Origin: Emydura subglobosa
Lineage: Eukaryota; Chordata; Testudines; Chelidae
Length of the DNA stretch: 64,000 nucleotides
Assembly (NCBI GenBank): GCA_007922225.1
Contig: ML680086.1
Coordinates: 6,714,997 to 6,778,996, forward strand
Direction of reading: 5' to 3'
Under the pieces are notes generated by a model that saw nothing but the letters and a program-made list of their open reading frames with translations, was not told the DNA's origin and did no database searches. The position numbers were made by a program, and so were the translations under genes. Positions 36,274 through 45,429 of this stretch are shown piece after piece (within the stretch, counting starts at the first letter, position 1; each line of letters begins with the position of its first letter).

Positions 36274-36559
36274 CAGTCTGCGCCTACCAACCTCATTGAA
36301 TTGTTCAAGTGCAAATCCAACAGTGACCTCTCCAGCACCACTGCTGGGCGAGGTGAATTTGGGAATTTAAGTACTGCAGGTTTAGAAGTCCTTCCTTCAG
36401 TGACTAAAGCACTTTTTGGTGGTTCTCTTTCTAAAGTCGGTCATCTTAGTCAGCTGATATAATGGCACTGCCTGCTATGTGAAATTTTGTACAAATGTCC
36501 TGTAAAATCTGCCAAGGCCTACAAACTGCTACATCTATTTAAGGTCTGTAGGAAACTTC

Positions 36560-37140
36560 CAGTCCTTTATAATGTTTGGTTTCTGGGTTTGGGGCTCCAA
36601 TCCACCCTCACTGACCATACATCCTAGAAAGGTGATGTCACTCCTTGCATATTATTTTTGTCCTGCAAGTTTAAACCCTAATTCTTTAGAAAGCTTTAGA
36701 ATCCTTTCCCATCCTACCAGCTGTTCTTTCTATGTTTTATGGAAACAAAGTCATCGAAGTACATGAGGTTGTCTCAAGTCAGAACTTGGATTAGATCTCT
36801 TATTACCCTCTGAAACGCCCCTGATGCGTTCATAAGTCCAAAAGGCATCCTGCAGAACTGAACAAACCCAGAAGATGTCACAAAGGCAGTTTTTTCTTCA
36901 TCCTCAGGTGGCCCTTTAACCGGATGGCATTCAGATGCCAAATCAAAACTACTAATATATTTTGCTCCTGACATTTTTATGCAGGGGTTGTGCTATGTAG
37001 GGTAGCCATCTTGGACATCCTTGGAATTAAGTCTCCTGTCATCAATGCATATGCTCAAATCTCCAGTAGGTGTTTTTACAATCACAACTGGGAATGCCCA
37101 GGGTGATGTAGATTGTTTCAGGCCATCCTCCTGCCTGCAA
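36560..37140 (-). pseudogene. Gypsy reverse transcriptase remnant
   Basis: In minus frames: PVVIVKTPTGDLSICIDDRR (fingers), ISSFDLAS with the first catalytic aspartate, EEKTAFVTSSGFVQFCRMPF and GLMNASGAFQ, and MYFDDFVS with the YFDD catalytic box at 36761-36750. A stop lies near 37000 just before the open portion. Clear Ty3/Gypsy pattern; inactive. Confidence 0.85.
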
Positions 37141-37315
37141 CTTAGCTTCTCTTTAACTGAGAGCTGATATGCCAGGGGAATCCAATGTGGGGGCTCCTCA
37201 GAGGAACATTCCCTGGCCTAAGCACAATCTGATGTTGCATCTGAATGTATCTCCTAACTCTTCATTATTCCAGGAGAACACACTAGCATATAACAAGAGT
37301 CACTTCTAGTCACTT

Positions 37316-37950
37316 CTAGTCTAGGGATGCTTCCATCAGACCAACTCTGAGCTTTTTTACCAACTCGACTGCTTCACAGCTCTTCATCTCTGCCCTGCCG
37401 AAAGGCTTTGAGACACCAGCTTCACTGGACACTGGCCCCAGGGTCTGATGTTTTTCTAGCTGCACAGCCTGCTCAGTCACATTCATTGCTCTTCCCAGAA
37501 TGCCCCCTTGGGCCCAGCTTGGGACAGAGCAATCCTGAGTGGATCTTGGTAGCATCAAACACTCCCACAGGGTCGCTGCAGCTGTCCTTTTCCTTAGGGG
37601 TATTATTACATGCTGACCTGGCTTCACCACCACTTCATTCTGAGCCACCATGGGAAGCAGTTCCTCTCCATCACCCTGTAGCCATGGTAAAGGCACCTCT
37701 AAGGTGCCAGGAGTTGCTCCCAGGGTCCATGCTTCCTCCTACCCATATCCAGCAGGGGAATCTGAATAGTGTCCATGGACGATTGTGTTCTATTAACACC
37801 CCAAGAGTTCTTATGATGCCTTCAGATCAAATACACTCCCAGTACTACAGCACCGGAAATACCGGTCACCATGCAGTCCATTTAGTGTGCAGAGACCCCA
37901 AATTCAGTGGGAGCTGGATTTCTTCTGGGTCGTCTTCTTCAGAGGCTGAA
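37316..37950 (-). pseudogene. Gypsy gag-pol linker/protease-region remnant
   Basis: The minus frame 37696-37319 is open for 126 codons, including VVVKPGQHVIIPLRKRTAAA, a segment of the kind found between protease and RT in vertebrate Gypsy elements. No intact D(T/S)G protease site is visible upstream. Assignment by position. Confidence 0.5.
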
Positions 37951-38182
37951 GACTTATAGTCACCAATTTGACTCCCACCATACATTTTTTCCCTTTTAGC
38001 AGTGTGTGTGCTCCCTGGATCAGTCTGACAGCAGCATTCTGGTTCTCCAGCCATTGATGTCTCCAAACACACACTAATATATGCCTGGGCAACATTTCAC
38101 ATGGGCCATTCAATCGTTGCTGATAGTGCCCCTATTGCATCAACAAGTGCTTGTTTCCTGGGTGAGGCTTCCCCCTGCTTGG

Positions 38183-38224
38183 GCAATTCCATCTCCAATG
38201 GCCTTTGCCTCTGCATTGTCTGCA
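38183..38224 (-). pseudogene. Gypsy gag zinc knuckle (CCHC) remnant
   Basis: The minus strand encodes CRQCRGKGHWRWNC, spacing C-2-C-4-H-4-C, the nucleocapsid knuckle that binds RNA in retroelement Gag. It lies in a frame different from the longest open frame there, so a frameshift is present. Confidence 0.8.
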
Positions 38225-38382
38225 AAAGTCATCTGGCCTGGGAAAACAGTCCCTCTCATCTGACTCAGGGGACCCTGCACCTGGGCTGCCTCCAACTGTT
38301 TAACCACTTCGCTAACAATTGTTTCTTGAAGTGCAGCGTCTGGTAGAAAGTGAATTAATGGCTGATATTCCATTCTACATAG

Positions 38383-38470
38383 GTTCTTATACCGCGCTCA
38401 TCAGGGTACTAGTCAAGCAACCGCCAGCAGAGCATTAAGCAATGTGACTAACTTCTCTCACATTGTTCTC
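38383..38470 (-). repeat. SINE-like fragment truncating the Gypsy gag
   Basis: AGGTTCTTATACCGCGCTCA and TCAGGGTACTA match a SINE end common in turtle repeats as I remember them. It starts where Gypsy gag similarity ends. Confidence 0.35.
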
Positions 38471-38634
38471 TCATCCTCTCTCTAGAGGGAGAAGCACGTG
38501 CAGCGGAGTGTCTTGTTTTGGTAGGGTGTCTTTTAAAAAATATGTAAATAAACCTGTTGCTCTGTGATTACGTTAAAGAAGTCAAGGTCATAGCAATGTG
38601 CCTGGATTTGTTTATTCCATGATCTTGGCCCAGT

Positions 38635-38658
38635 CCCCCCCCCCCCCCCCCCCCCCCC
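38635..38658 (+). repeat. Homopolymer (C)24
   Basis: An uninterrupted run of 24 C. On the minus strand it is a G tract able to form quadruplexes. Length may be unreliable in the assembly. Confidence 0.9.
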
Positions 38659-38689
38659 AGAAATCTGTCTCCCACCCAGACAAGCTTTG

Positions 38690-39221
38690 CTCTCGTAGCT
38701 GAGAGTTCCATTGTGCCTGGGGAGCAGAGCTGTCAGCTGGGGAGGAGGTGGATGGTTACTATAAAAAGGGGCACACAAGGTGGTGGTGAGTCCCAGCAGA
38801 AGGGCAGGACCCAGGTCTCCAGGGAAGAAACACAGGAAGGCGTTCACCTAAAGAAGAGCTTCAGGAGGGAGTTTATGCCCCAGGATGGGCCGTGTGGAAG
38901 AGAGCATCAGGGTGAAGGAACCTGGAGTGCACCTGAGTGAAAATTACAGGAGAAGTATCAGGAGAGAGGAGGTAGGGAGTCCCTGCTTTCTGGGAATGGC
39001 CTGGGAAAGGTGGACAGAAGAAGGCCCTGGGATGGGGCCCTTGAAATGGGGCAAGGCACAGAGAGGGAGTCCTGAGGAGGCAGGTTTCCAGCAGAGAAAG
39101 GAGGAGCGGGGAGGACCTAGGGAGAGGCCAGAGGCATGGGGACCACAGGAGGGAGAATGTTAAGTGCAGGCTGCAGGGAAGCTGCACGTGGTGCTCGGAG
39201 GTGGGAAGTGATCAACAGGAT
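38690..39221 (+). mobile_element. LTR-like G/A-rich segment with TATA box
   Basis: ACTATAAAAAGG at about 38759 is a TATA box; the downstream 450 bases are G/A-rich, as in LTR U3/R regions of turtle Gypsy elements. A CR1 copy follows directly. It may be the left part of one LTR whose rest is at 39515-39870. Family assignment is inference. Confidence 0.35.
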
Positions 39222-39512
39222 GGAAGGCTAGCCCTACGAGTGGAGCTGAAGGCACAGGGTATGTTTAGTTTGGAAAAGAGGCAATTAAGGGAGGACATGG
39301 TAGTGGGCTTCAAATATTTGAAGGGCTGCCATTAAAATGATGGAGAAAAGGACTCCATGCCTAGGGAGATCATGGAAGCTCCTTCGCTGGAGGTTTTCAC
39401 AAGGAGGCTGGATGTCCATCTGTCTTGGATGGTTCAGACACAACAAATCCTGCGTCTTGGCAGCGGGTTAGACTAGACGACCCTTGTGGTCCCTTCTGAC
39501 GCGATGATTCAA
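39222..39512 (+). mobile_element. CR1 3' fragment
   Basis: GAGCTGAAGGCACAGGGTAT then TTTAGTTTGGAAAAGAGGCA, GGAGGTTTTCACAAGGAGGC and GACGACCCTTGTGGTCCCTT match the CR1 ORF end and 3'UTR. A segment around 39350 is deleted relative to the copy at 55650. Confidence 0.75.
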
Positions 39513-39514
39513 AG

Positions 39515-39870
39515 TGGCCCAGAGAACAGCAGTGTGTCTGATGGCGCAGACCTGGCTGGTTTAGACAAGGTTCCTGGGCCAGCGTTCAGAGCAGCGTGTG
39601 GGCTGGGCCCCTGACCTGCCTTGAGGAAGGGGTGTACTGGACAGATATAAGGACTGTTGAGCCCCGGGTGGGGCTGAGGATGGAGCCTCCAGGACAGACT
39701 GAAGAATAGCCCAAGAGGGGGCAGAAGGAGGTTTTGTGCTGGGACGTCTCTGGACATTTAGTTGAACTTTTGTTACCCCAGGAGGGAGGGCATTTAAAGT
39801 GATCTGGCCTGAGCACTGAGACACCAGAAGAGGCAGATCAGTGCAGGGCTGGAATGGCTGTTGGTGGTGG
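39515..39870 (+). mobile_element. LTR-like segment (possible continuation across CR1)
   Basis: GGTGTACTGGACAGATATAA, GGACTGTTGAGCCC and TTGAACTTTTGTTACCCCAG recall Gypsy LTR sequence abundant in turtles. From memory only; ends unresolved. Confidence 0.35.
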
Positions 39871-40318
39871 GGGAGGATGCTGCTGTGCCATGTCCAGCCA
39901 CAAGGGGGGGGAGTGCCAGGGATGAGTCCATTCTCTCCACATGGGGGGTCTTCAATATTCATTTCCATTAAGCCATTAACATAGATGAGTTCCACATACT
40001 GTTCTCCATGCACAAATGCTAACGCCCCTGGGATCCCATATAATGAGCAGCCATTACAGGACACATTCTTACCTGAAATTTAACATATTTCTATTTCCTA
40101 TTTATAAGAACCCTTAGATATGGAGGAATATATTACTATCAGTTTTGTTTGTCTTTCATACTCTTTCACTTCCTTTTGGACCAAGCCAGTCTATACTGCA
40201 TTGATAACAAAGCAGACTGCTTGTGACCCTTTATCTTTGGCCTCTACTGTCAATGTATCTGTGGTTTTGCATGATCCATGTGCAAGTTATTAGTCTCTTT
40301 GGATTAAACTTTTGCAGC

Positions 40319-40600
40319 CTCTTATTATTATTTTATTGTGTATTATAACTATTACCATAGTACTGTACCTAGGAGCTGCAGTCAAAGACCAGGACCCCAT
40401 TGCGCCAGGCGCTGTACAATGCAGAACAAAAAGATGGTCTTTGCCCCAAGGAGCTGACAATCCAAGTATAAAACGAGACACGAGATGGACAGACAGACAA
40501 AACAGGGAGTACAAGTAAACAACGTGACAATATTGGGCAGCTCGATAGGGCTGCTGGGTAGGATGTTGGGAGCTTTAGGTACTTCCTTCTTGAACCCTCC
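40319..40600 (-). mobile_element. SINE-type repeat, minus orientation
   Basis: Starts with a TTATTATTATTTTATTGTG-like tail, then ACTGTACCTAGGAGCTGCAG, CCCCATTGCGCCAGGCGCTG and GCCCCAAGGAGCTGACAATC, the complement of a widespread sauropsid SINE/LINE tail. The right end fades near 40600. Confidence 0.6.
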
Positions 40601-41890
40601 CATTTGATCTGTGTTTGATTGTGGTCATGTGCTCTGGTGCAATCACAAATCTACACCCAGCAATTGTCACCAAGATAAACTCCTAGATGCCTAGACTAAT
40701 AGACAGACCCCAGTGGCCCATGGTGGGCAGCCATGTCTTCAACTACAGAGACACGTTGGATGTTTTATGAAATGTATGCAGGTAAACAACTCATCCTTCT
40801 ATCAGCCTGACATAAAATCCTTGTTCTCATCAGTTTCTGATATCAGCATGATATTGTTAGCAACTCAGTGACAGCCCTCCCCACAGAAAACATTTACTCT
40901 CTGTATGAAAAAGACTGGGAACCAAGATGTGATGAGAACCCCACATTCCTTGGCCTGTTTACACAATTTACCAGTTGTTCCTGATCCCCTTCACCCCAAT
41001 CCCCTCTCAGTTATGGAAAATTAAAGGCACATATGGGAAGCTGTTACTCCTGTTCCCGTTAAACACCAGGACCATGTATTTTATTCCTGATTCTGGAGAG
41101 AAGTGGAGAGAAATGCAAAGGACTGTTAGCTCATTGCAAAACCAGCAGAGTTCCCTCAGCAAGTCTAAGATACAGTGTTTTCACTATGACTGCAGAGATC
41201 TGGCCAAGCAGGAAGAGACTGAGCTATTGAGTAAGACAACAAAAGTAAAACTCTTCGGTGCTGGTGTGCGGGGTTACACCCTTGCTGTGAATCAGACTGT
41301 TTATCGCTATTGATCTTAATCCATTTTAAAATAGAACCTGGAGAGTGATAAAATTTCTTGAGGAATGCTGAAAACGATAACATCTCAACAAGTCCTAGTA
41401 TCTTGTGTCAAGCATTTAATTACTTCCCAATATCAGAGTGGGGAGCTTTCTTCAAAATGTGCAATTATTCAAATAGAAGAAAATAGAACATTAAGATGAA
41501 AACCTAGCTTGAATTATCACAGCAAGAAGATAGAACTTATGCCAGGTTGTTTTTCTTGAATGCTAATATTGTTTTATGAACAGGTAAGTGTGGCCCTGAT
41601 AATTTGTTATAATAGTTAATAGTTATAATTATTAATAGTTATAAGCAAGCTGGTTCAGGGAATGGGTAATGGGCTATGAAGCCTTTTCCTCCAGAGCAGA
41701 CAGGCCAGCCCCACTAATGGCAAGACTCCTATTGACTTCTGGGAGAGCAGGATTTTACCCCAGGTCACTGGTTTGAAACCCACCCATGTCTGCAGTGAAA
41801 AAAATGTTCTCATTTAGTATGTGTTGAGGGACTTCTGTGAAATGAGGTGGTAGGCCTCAGCTCAGCTCTGAGAAGACAAATTGGCCATGA
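40600..41890. other. Intergenic stretch without recognised feature
   Basis: No exon or clear repeat body. A local TTAATAGTTATAA duplication lies at 41615-41645. A palindromic scrap with CTCCTATTGACTTCTGGGAG sits at about 41725. Confidence 0.45.
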
Positions 41891-41894
41891 TCTG

Positions 41895-41980
41895 GTAAAG
41901 ACAGGGTGAAATGCTCTGCCCTGTGTTATGAGGCAGGTCAGACTAGATGTTCCTGTCTGGCCTTAGAAGCTCTGAATCTT
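41895..41980 (+). mobile_element. CR1 3'-end fragment
   Basis: TGAGGCAGGTCAGACTAGAT and TGGCCTTAGAAGCTCTGAAT match the last 80 bases of a CR1/L3-type 3'UTR (compare 58285-58350). Confidence 0.55.
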
Positions 41981-41981
41981 T

Positions 41982-42066
41982 GGCTACATCTACACTGCAC
42001 GATGCTTTTGGGTCCCTAGGTGGGTAGCCCTCCTAGCACAGGTATGAACGACAGTGTAGACGTAGG
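41982..42066. mobile_element. Short MITE, GTCTACACTG type
   Basis: GGCTACATCTACACTG and, on the right, CAGTGTAGACGTAGG are near-perfect inverted ends around an 85-base element. Related to the ends of 27062-27417. Confidence 0.5.
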
Positions 42067-42715
42067 AACAGTTTAGGCAAGTACAGTGAAGACACACCTG
42101 AAGGGAGTGGGTATGTACCCGAGTACATCTCCTACACAGCTCTCTCCTCACCCAAGCCAGGCCCCCCATCTACACTACTGTTTTTAGCTGTGCAGTGTTC
42201 TGCTGCAGCACCATTCCCAGCCACCGGGGGAGGCAGTGGGGAAAGGCACACCCTTTCCTTGCTGCCTCCCCCTTGCCAGCGCCTTTCACGGAGTCGACAC
42301 GTGTAGCTACGCACTGCAGTGTGACCGCAGCTTGCTTTTCTATGCGGCGCGTAGCATGTGCCATACACGTCACCAACAGCAGTGAGCTGTAGCCATACGG
42401 TGTCCCCATCAAACAAACCATCTCCCAGACTGGCGCCAAGTGAGATGCCGCGAAGGCTCCACAGAGACTGGTGACCTCCTGGGGAGTGGTGTCTCAGTGG
42501 GGCCATGCACGTTTGTGGGCACAGTGGGAGAGTTTACACTGCTGTCGCCCCTATTACAACAATTTCACTGAGAGCCAGAGGACTTCCTGCTGCGTCCCGC
42601 ACCTCACCCACGCATGGGAAGAGCAAAGGCAGGAGGAGAACATTGACTCCATTTTTGATTTACAGCAGATCTGTCTTTGCCAATCAGCTGCTCTCTTTTG
42701 AGTTTCCTGTGTGCA

Positions 42716-43340
42716 TGTGATGGACTGAGCTCTTCTCACTGGCCCTGCAAGAGCCGAATCAGGCCAGGTGGGCCCGATCAGCTAATCAGGCTGCAAACAG
42801 GAGAGTTTTAGGCTGGAGGCAGCTAATTGCAGAGATGCTCATGTGCAAGGAACAGGTAGGGCTCCTACAAAAGCCAAGAGGCAGACAACGGAGGGAGGAG
42901 GGTTTGGAGCTGGTACACCTGGAATGAGGAGGGGAACCAGGTGTGGCAGGTAGCAGTTCAGGCAAGGAGAAGTGAGGGCTGGGAGAGGAAAGTCCAGAAC
43001 TGCTGGGCTGGGGTACCTGGACTGTAACCTGGAGTAGTGGGTAGACCTGGGTACCCCCACCAGTCCCTGGGGGAATGGCACCCGAAGCAGTGAAAGGGAA
43101 GACAGCCCAGGACTGCAGAAGGAAAGAGTTTGATGTACCCTGGGAGGGGAGAAATGCTGAGTGACCTAGCCAGGGGCTGAGTCACAAAGAAGACAGCTGT
43201 GATTCCTGAGAGCATCAGGGGCTGCAGAGGAGAAACTGAAGGGATGTGGCCACTGGAAGGGGCATTGGCCTAACTGAGATAATCCCCAGAACTGCCAGCA
43301 GGTGGCGCCATCCAATGGCAAGTAGAACAACCCACCCCAG
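42716..43340 (+). mobile_element. Possible solo LTR (G-rich)
   Basis: Starts TGTGATGG and has the long purine-rich body, AGCTAATCAGGCTG and CTACAAAAGCC words that I associate with turtle Gypsy LTRs. No internal region on either side. The 3' limit is not defined. A CTCF-like site lies at its end. Confidence 0.35.
43295..43308 (+). promoter_or_regulatory. CTCF-like core motif (strong match)
   Basis: CCAGCAGGTGGCGC fits the CTCF core CCASYAGRKGGCRS at every position. It sits at the end of an LTR-like segment downstream of TOX2. Repeat-borne CTCF sites are known in vertebrates; occupancy here is inference. Confidence 0.5.
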
Positions 43341-43437
43341 TGTACAAACCTTGGCCTAAGAGACTTTTAAAGCGTGACTGTGTGTTCAGGACACTCCGGG
43401 AAGGGGGGATGAAGTCATGAAAGTGACTCGCACAGGT

Positions 43438-43680
43438 TGCATAGAACTGTAGAAACGTGGGGCTGGAATGGATCTCAAGAGGTCATCAAGTCTGGCCTCC
43501 TGTGCTGAGGCAGGACCAAATACACCTAAAGCAGAACTAAGTATATCTGCTGGTTGTTTAGCTTCTGCAATGGAGGGTCACAGAATGCTTGCAAACATGG
43601 GCCAGCCGTGGGAACCTGCAGCTTCCTTTGTATCAACGCACTCTGCTTCCTAACCCTGAAGTACCCGCCTTCCTTAGTGA
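43438..43680 (-). mobile_element. CR1 3' fragment, minus orientation
   Basis: AGAAACGTGGGGCTGGAATG, AAGAGGTCATCAAGTCTGGC and CTGAGGCAGGACCAAATA are the complement of the CR1 3'UTR (compare 45077). Old copy. Confidence 0.6.
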
Positions 43681-43699
43681 TCATTCCTTTGGCTGGATT

Positions 43700-45070
43700 C
43701 CTGTTTCATTTGTGTGACAGTCGCCGCTAGGGTCAGTGCACATTGGCCCATCACGCAACAGGTGGAAGAGCTTTCAGAACCTTGAGCTACAACCTATAGC
43801 CATGAAACTGCCCCATCTCTACCGCCAGCCCTCTGTGCTTCACGGCCGTATGGTCGCTGGTTTCCACTTTTTCCGAGGCAGCCGCTGCTGTTTCAGGGTT
43901 AAACCAACAACAGGTTGCCACATATATTTCTTAAGAGGTTCCAGGAGCCAGGGTCCCCAGCATCTTCTCTGTTCTTCTCAAAACACCAAGGGGCAGATTT
44001 TAGAAGGTGCAATTGGCAGTTAGATACCTCCCCCACCCAGTGGAAATAAAAGGACTTTTTCATATCTCCTCCCAGCTCCCATGCCTCCCACCCTTCCACA
44101 GTCAGAGCATGTGTAATTCTGGAGGAGCCTACCAGGTGCCTGCATGGTTCTAGAAAGCACTGGCATTAAGCATCCATGGAGGGGGATGGAAGATGGTTGG
44201 CAGGGAGAGTCGAACAAAACGGGCTCATAATTTGTGTATGGAGAATGGCAAGTGTTTTGCCTCTGCAGATTTAGACTCCAGATTAACTGGTTCCAGTGAA
44301 AACAACATTAAATCTTTCAATTACTATCCAGCTGCATTACAGGGCTGGGCCATTCCACCCCCATCCTTTCCCATTGCTCTTCTTGGCAGTTAGATAATGA
44401 TAACAGGATCACTGCTGCAGCCACCATGCATCTTTGTGGGCACAGTGAGGTTGCTCAGATGAGGACTGTGGCAAAACCCCTGTGATCAGATCCAGGTCAA
44501 TTGGCTATTATGGGACCTGGGGAATTAGGATGAGATTGTGCAACATGCCAGAGCAGTTTAATCCTTAATAATCCTTAAATTTTCACAAAGGCAGCTTTGC
44601 CTAAACTATGTTCCAGCTGGTAGCCAAGTGTCATGAGTTGGAGTCACCCCAGCAATTCTGCTTTCCCTTTGTCCACACTGCAGGAATTGTCTCAAAACAC
44701 ATTTAAGTCTAAACAATACCCAACAAAGAAAAGAGCCAAACTACATCTGTGGATCCCCACTGGCAAAGGGCAAGCCCCATTGAATAGCCCTTCTGTACCA
44801 ACTCCAGCGAGGAGAGCACAGCCTGGGTGAGACGGGGAAGAGCACATTGGGTAACGAGAATCGAGTGATAACACCAGGGGTGTGGCATGGGTAAAACACA
44901 GGACAGAGAGTCAAGCTTGGTTCAGTTCCTAGCTCTGCCACAGTGTGGCTTTGGCAAGTCAATGGAGTTCCATCATGGATGACTTCGGTATCGCTTCTGT
45001 GTTGGCTTAGACTCCTACGCTTGCCTGTAGGAAGCCCACGTGTCTTTTTGGTGCTACTCAATGTAACATT
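43700..45070. other. Intergenic stretch without recognised feature
   Basis: Mixed-composition sequence with no exon signature or repeat boundary that I can support. Confidence 0.45.
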
Positions 45071-45076
45071 CTAATT

Positions 45077-45208
45077 ATCATAGAATCATAGACGATTAGG
45101 GTTGGAAGGGACCTCAGGAAGTCATCTAGTCCAAACCCCTGCTCAAAGCAGGACCAACCCCCACTAAATCATCCCAGCCAGGACTTTGTCAAACCGGCCC
45201 TTATCTGC
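45077..45208 (-). mobile_element. CR1 3'-end fragment, minus orientation
   Basis: TCATAGAATCATAGACGATT (tail), GGAAGGGACCTCAGGAAGTC, CCTGCTCAAAGCAGGACCAA and AATCATCCCAGCCAGGACTT form the CR1 3'UTR and ORF end in reverse. Well conserved. Confidence 0.88.
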
Positions 45209-45425
45209 GGTACTTACATGCCCCTCCTCATCATAGCATCTGAGCCCTATGCGCTCTTTAATCTAGTTATCCTTATAACACCCCTCTGAGGCAGAGCTAT
45301 TATCCCCATTTTACAGATGGGGTACTGAGGCACAGAGTTTGCCTAGGGTCCCATGGGACTTGAGCAGAGATTAAGTTTTGGGCTAGCGTCCTTGGCTCTG
45401 GGCCATCTTTCTGCTGAATCTAGTG
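45209..45425 (-). mobile_element. MIR-like SINE, minus orientation
   Basis: CATAGCATCTGAGCCCTATG, TATTATCCCCATTTTACAGA and GGGGTACTGAGGCACAGAG are the complement of the MIR core. It directly abuts the CR1 fragment, which suggests insertion of one into the other. Confidence 0.65.
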
Positions 45426-45429
45426 TCTA

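Larger units (their letters stand above)
34240..38378 (-). pseudogene. Decayed Ty3/Gypsy retrotransposon (gag-pol), minus strand
   Basis: Reading from high to low coordinates: a gag CCHC zinc knuckle (38183-38224), a degenerate protease/linker region (37316-37950), reverse transcriptase (about 37140-36560), RNase H (36273-36079) and integrase (about 35560-34250). The order RT, RNase H, integrase is that of Ty3/Gypsy. Many stops and frameshifts are present and a CR1 copy is inserted in the integrase. No 5' LTR is seen; gag is cut off near 38378 where a SINE-like fragment begins. The element is inactive. Confidence 0.85.

Noticed and set aside
37408..37959. 183-codon open frame on the plus strand
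   Set aside because: It is antisense to the Gypsy linker region, whose minus-strand frame carries recognisable retroelement words.
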